Made by a program: the position numbers and the translations under genes
From: JAZQHR01 sp045540695
GTDB taxonomy: Bacteria; Bacillota; Clostridia; UMGS1810
NCBI GenBank assembly: GCA_045540695.1
Contig: JAZQHR010000074.1
Span: 1 to 9,223, forward strand
Direction: 5' to 3'
DNA length: 9,223 bases
Notes under the pieces: model-generated
The model's input: only the letters and a program-made list of their open reading frames with translations
Database searches by the model: none
What the model was told of the DNA's origin: nothing
Part shown: positions 6,389 through 9,223 of the stretch, one piece after another
Position numbering within the stretch: the stretch's first letter is position 1
Layout: the number at the start of each line of letters is the position of its first letter

Positions 6389-6901
6389 ATGGACATATAT
6401 ATGGAATATATCATTAAAAGAAAAAGAGGACCAAGGGAAAACATTCTTACACTTGCTATCATCCTTTCGGTGCCTTCGCTTGTGTTTTTTTCTATTATGC
6501 TTGCATTAACACCATTAGCTCCTTTTGTAATCATACTTATAGCGGCTATAATAGTGCTTGCCTACTATCTCATTACCAGACTTAATGTGGAGTTTGAATA
6601 TATAATTACCAATAACGAGCTTGATATAGACAAGATTACAGCTAAAAAAACCCGAAAGAGAATTATTACAATTGACTTAAAAAAGATAGATATTGTCGCA
6701 CCTGTCACAACTAATGCTCACCAGCACGAGCTTTCAACTGTTGTTTCAAACACTATACACGCAGACAGTGGAGTATATGATAATGCGTATTTTGTCAATT
6801 TTTCAAAAGACGGGCAGACATACAGAGTGTTTTTGACACCTACCAAGAAGATGGTGGACACTATGAAAATCTTTGCACCAGGCAAGGTGTTTGAGGAGTA
6901 A
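6389..6901 (+). CDS. Small membrane protein of unknown function (DUF6106-like)
   Basis: This 170-aa protein has a short basic N terminus (MDIYMEYIIKRKRGPRE) and two adjacent hydrophobic helices, about residues 19-39 and 41-62. The cytoplasmic or surface domain of about 105 residues that follows contains FEYIITNNELDIDKI (69-83) and a basic TAKKTRKRIITIDLKKIDIV stretch. The layout resembles the DUF6106 family of Clostridia as I remember it; no function is known. The ATG at 6389 is preferred over an in-frame TTG at 6359 because GGAGG (6377-6381) lies 7 nt before it, whereas the TTG falls in the 3' arm of the leader hairpin and has no ribosome binding site. The stop codon is 3 nt before the proposed start of the AcpS-NNRD gene, so the two are probably translationally coupled. 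Confidence 0.82.
   Translation: MDIYMEYIIKRKRGPRENILTLAIILSVPSLVFFSIMLALTPLAPFVIILIAAIIVLAYYLITRLNVEFEYIITNNELDIDKITAKKTRKRIITIDLKKIDIVAPVTTNAHQHELSTVVSNTIHADSGVYDNAYFVNFSKDGQTYRVFLTPTKKMVDTMKIFAPGKVFEE
6893..6898 (+). promoter_or_regulatory. Ribosome binding site deciding the acpS-NNRD start
   Basis: GAGGAG sits in the last codons of the upstream gene. Its GAGG part ends 8 nt before TTG 6905 and 14 nt before ATG 6911. The other genes here use spacings of 7-9 nt, which favours the TTG, although ATG 6911 remains possible. Confidence 0.55.
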
Positions 6902-6904
6902 GAT

Positions 6905-8236
6905 TTGCTTATGAAAACCGGTATAGATATAGTGAAAATCAGTCGGATAGAAAAGCTTATAGGTGATACCTCGTTTACCGAAAGGTTCTTTTCTAAAAAA
7001 GAGCAACAGCTTTTTGCCCAAAAAAACTTTCAGGCAAACACCATAGCAGGTAATTTTGCCGCAAAGGAAGCTTTTTCAAAGGCACTCGGCACGGGCATAA
7101 GGGGTTTTGAACTTAGTGAGATTTCTGTACTAAGGGATAATCTCGGCAAGCCGTATTTTGAATTTTCAAAAAAGCTTAACGATACGCTTAAAAATTCAGG
7201 CATAACACATATTGACGTTAGCATTTCGCACGAGAAAGAGTATGCGATAGCTTCGGTAGTGTTTGTCACAGACGCCCGCGTTGAAGCTATAAATAACATA
7301 CTAAAAAAAGAAACCTATGGGGAAAGAGATATTTCTTCACAAAAAATATGCAAGTATCTTCTACCCCGAAATCCCGATTCACATAAAGGCGATTATGGTA
7401 AAATCCTTTCTATATGCGGCAGTGCACCATATATGGGAGCCGCGATAATGTCTGCAAAATCTGCATTTAAATGCGGAAGTGCACTTATCACTTTAGTATG
7501 CGGAAAATCCCTTAATGGTGCGTACAGAATGGCAATTTCGGAGATGATGACATGTCCGCTAAATGATAATGACGGTGTGATTTTGACAGATGAAATTCCG
7601 TCTATTATAAATGCCTCACAAAAATGCGACATTATACTTTCAGGATGCGGACTTACAAACTGCGAAAGTACAAAGGCAATTACTAAATCACTTATATTAT
7701 CCGATATACGTTGTCCTGTAGTGCTTGACGCTGACAGCATAAACGTGCTTGAAGGCAATGCGGATATATTAAAAAAAGCTAAAATACCAATAATTCTCAC
7801 ACCGCACTTAATGGAATTTTCAAGATTATCAGGTATTAATATAGAATACATCAAAGAAAACCGAAAAGACGTTGCAAGAGAATTTGCAAAAAATCACAAT
7901 GTCTTTTTGGTGCTAAAATCAGAAAAAACTATTGTCGCAACACCAAATGGCGATGTATACGAAAACATCCATGGCAACCCGGGAATGGCTAAAGGTGGCT
8001 CGGGCGATGTGCTTGCAGGATGCATCACTTCCTTTACAGGGCAAAACATTATCCGTGCACAAAAAAGCGAAGATGCAATTTATGATGCAATTCTAAGGGG
8101 TGTACTAACGGGCGTATACATTTATTCGCTTTCGGGTGATATGGCGTGTTATGACAAGGGTGAAGACGGTATGACACCGTCGGATATTATAGACAACATC
8201 CCTTATGCGGTTAAATATATAAAAAGCACAAATTAA
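6905..8236 (+). CDS. acpS: Fusion of holo-ACP synthase (AcpS) and NAD(P)HX dehydratase (NNRD)
   Basis: Two enzymes are joined in one 443-aa chain. Residues 1-120 are AcpS, which moves 4'-phosphopantetheine from CoA to acyl carrier protein. GIDIVKISRI (6-15) carries the metal ligand Asp8, NFAAKEAFSKALGTGI (50-65) the catalytic Glu55, and DVSISHEKEYA (104-114) the family His. After a short linker, residues about 145-440 are NNRD, an ADP- or ATP-dependent dehydratase that repairs hydrated NAD(P)H. It shows HKGDYGKILSICGS (160-173), PVVLDAD (271-277), LTPHLMEF (298-305, where LTPHPGE is usual) and GNPGMAKGGSGD (357-368, with Asp368 as the likely base). Both sites look intact. The NNRE epimerase domain that normally precedes NNRD is missing. 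TTG 6905 is chosen on ribosome-binding-site spacing and because it puts the metal-binding Asp at position 8 as in Bacillus AcpS. ATG 6911 would give 441 aa. The neighbours match the Firmicutes acpS-ydcC-alr order. Confidence 0.92.
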   Translation: MLMKTGIDIVKISRIEKLIGDTSFTERFFSKKEQQLFAQKNFQANTIAGNFAAKEAFSKALGTGIRGFELSEISVLRDNLGKPYFEFSKKLNDTLKNSGITHIDVSISHEKEYAIASVVFVTDARVEAINNILKKETYGERDISSQKICKYLLPRNPDSHKGDYGKILSICGSAPYMGAAIMSAKSAFKCGSALITLVCGKSLNGAYRMAISEMMTCPLNDNDGVILTDEIPSIINASQKCDIILSGCGLTNCESTKAITKSLILSDIRCPVVLDADSINVLEGNADILKKAKIPIILTPHLMEFSRLSGINIEYIKENRKDVAREFAKNHNVFLVLKSEKTIVATPNGDVYENIHGNPGMAKGGSGDVLAGCITSFTGQNIIRAQKSEDAIYDAILRGVLTGVYIYSLSGDMACYDKGEDGMTPSDIIDNIPYAVKYIKSTN

Positions 8237-8237
8237 C

Positions 8238-8244
8238 AAGGAGG
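8238..8244 (+). promoter_or_regulatory. Strong ribosome binding site for a TTG start
   Basis: AAGGAGG is a near-perfect anti-16S match that begins directly after the AcpS-NNRD stop. It lies 8 nt before TTG 8253 and supports that codon as the start of the lipoprotein gene. No ATG lies upstream in that frame near the site. Confidence 0.8.
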
Positions 8245-8252
8245 ATATCCCT

Positions 8253-8855
8253 TTGAAAAAAACGTGTAGGCTATTTTTACTGTTGCTTACACTAATGATG
8301 ACACTTTCAGGATGCATCACATCCGAAAAGGATATCTACCAAAGAATAAACGAAAAATACTCAAGCCTTAACAGTTACTACGCAAAATGCGAAGCAACTG
8401 TATGGGGAAATAAGACTAAAAACAAGTACGAATTTGAAGTGTATTTCAAATCACCCGATATGCTTAAGCTTGATTATATTACAAACGGTATTGAGATACT
8501 TATGCAATCGGACAAAGTCGTGCTTAAAAATCCCGGCATAAACCACACAATAGAGCTAAACGGAGAAAACTGCGATTATATAAATTTTTTAATCAATGCT
8601 TTTTTTGAAAATTATTATGTCGGAGAAACAGGCAGTGTGAATGTGGCTTCTAGGCCTATATCAAACTATACCCTTCTCGAATGTGAGCTGGCATCGGGAA
8701 ACGATTATGCACGCAGTCAAAAGCTGTATATAGACAATAAAACCACTCACCCCAAACGGCTTTTAACACTTGATGCAAAGGGTGATGTTGTGATAGAGGT
8801 TGAGTTTACAGAATTTAATTTTAATGATGCAAGGATAGATGCGGCATTTAACTAA
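8253..8855 (+). CDS. GerS/YdcC-like lipoprotein
   Basis: This 200-aa protein has a type II signal peptide: MKKTCR, a leucine-rich helix and the classic lipobox LSGC, with Cys21 lipidated. The mature part begins with YQRINEKYSSLNSYYAKCEATVWG (30-53). It continues as alternating beta strands (EFEVYFKSPDMLKLDYI, residues 62-78) and ends with EVEFTEFNFNDARIDAAFN, the usual close of LolA/LolB-fold lipoproteins of the YdcC group. Position directly between acpS and alr matches Bacillus ydcC. In Clostridioides difficile the related gerS lies next to alr2, and its product is needed for cortex hydrolysis during germination. A role in spores or envelope is therefore plausible but inferred. It starts with TTG 16 nt after the previous stop and ends 19 nt before alr. 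Generic LolA-type lipoprotein function cannot be excluded. Confidence 0.85.
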   Translation: MKKTCRLFLLLLTLMMTLSGCITSEKDIYQRINEKYSSLNSYYAKCEATVWGNKTKNKYEFEVYFKSPDMLKLDYITNGIEILMQSDKVVLKNPGINHTIELNGENCDYINFLINAFFENYYVGETGSVNVASRPISNYTLLECELASGNDYARSQKLYIDNKTTHPKRLLTLDAKGDVVIEVEFTEFNFNDARIDAAFN

Positions 8856-8874
8856 AATTACGGAGGATAGAAGT

Positions 8875-9223
8875 ATGAGAGCATGGGCAGAGGTTAACCT
8901 CGATGCTATAGCACAAAACATAAGAAACATACGAAAAATCACAAATCCAAATGCAAAGCTTCTTACAGTGGTAAAGGCTGATGCTTACGGACATGGTTTT
9001 TTAGACGTGTCTAAGACTATGATTGAAAGCGGTGCTGACTATCTGGGTGTAGCTACTTTTGATGAAGCAAAGCAAATACGCAGTCACAACATAAACGTAC
9101 CTATAATGATTATCGGTGCGATAATGGACAGTGATATAGAAAATATTATAAAGCTTGATATAATACCTACTGTATTTGATAAAGATACTGCAAAGAGGAT
9201 TTCCGACAGAGCGTCACTGCTTA
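8875..9223 (+). CDS. alr: Alanine racemase, N-terminal part (cut by window edge)
   Basis: The first 116 codons of a PLP-dependent alanine racemase are present and the frame runs open off the right edge. MRAWAEVNLDAIAQNI (1-16) is the typical start. VVKADAYGHG (32-41) holds Lys34, which forms the Schiff base with PLP. DYLGVATFDEAKQIR and PIMIIGAI are the expected barrel strands. The enzyme makes D-alanine for peptidoglycan; in spore formers some copies also damp germination by L-alanine. GGAGG (8862-8866) lies 8 nt before ATG, and no terminator separates it from the lipoprotein gene, so it is the fourth gene of the operon. The catalytic Tyr of the C-terminal domain lies outside the window and cannot be checked. 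Confidence 0.96.
   Translation, partial: MRAWAEVNLDAIAQNIRNIRKITNPNAKLLTVVKADAYGHGFLDVSKTMIESGADYLGVATFDEAKQIRSHNINVPIMIIGAIMDSDIENIIKLDIIPTVFDKDTAKRISDRASLL

Noticed and set aside
7393..7854. 153-codon open frame on the minus strand within the NNRD domain
   Set aside because: The plus strand encodes clear NNRD motifs across this stretch, and the minus-strand product shows no coherent domain or start signal.
1..9223. CRISPR array, transposon, phage or RNA-gene signals
   Set aside because: No spaced repeat series, transposase or integrase motifs, terminal inverted repeats, or tRNA- or rRNA-like stretches were seen. Gene style is uniform throughout.

Overview
The window reads as chromosomal DNA of a low-GC, probably endospore-forming member of the Clostridia. 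Signs are AT-rich intergenic DNA, heavy use of ATA, AAA and TTT codons, strong GGAGG ribosome binding sites 7-9 nt before starts, use of GTG and TTG starts, and the gene order acpS, YdcC/GerS-type lipoprotein, alr, which is a Firmicutes arrangement. All eight genes lie on the + strand. No RNA gene, mobile element or CRISPR array was found.

Region 1 (about 59-3356) is a self-contained YtrA-type transporter operon. A near-consensus promoter is followed at once by a perfect inverted-repeat operator. Then come a 124-aa GntR/YtrA-type repressor, an ABC ATPase and a 642-aa permease with a large soluble C-terminal half. The genes overlap by 4 and 26 nt and end at a clear intrinsic terminator. The likely job is an inducible efflux or envelope-stress transporter, with the repressor controlling its own operon.

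Region 2 (about 3382-5379) is a single transcription unit for a 628-aa lipoprotein. It has the two-domain layout of Bacillus NagZ/YbbD (glycoside hydrolase family 3), but several residues needed for beta-N-acetylglucosaminidase chemistry are replaced. Its terminator hairpin also contains a TATAAT in the loop and the next gene's ribosome binding site in the 3' arm.

Region 3 (5383-6279) encodes a 298-aa soluble protein of unknown function.

Region 4 (6291 to the right edge) starts with an extended -10 promoter and a stem-loop leader. It carries a small two-helix membrane protein, an AcpS-NNRD fusion (holo-ACP synthase joined to NAD(P)HX dehydratase, without the usual epimerase domain), a GerS/YdcC-like lipoprotein and the start of alanine racemase, cut by the window edge. 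Spacings of 3 to 19 nt suggest one transcript. It links carrier-protein activation, cofactor repair, an envelope or spore lipoprotein and D-alanine supply.

The points most worth a second look are the apparently catalytically altered GH3 lipoprotein, the AcpS-NNRD fusion, the terminator/promoter/ribosome-binding-site overlap at 5336-5383, and the uncharacterised 298-aa protein. I see no clear sign of a wholly new multi-gene system.
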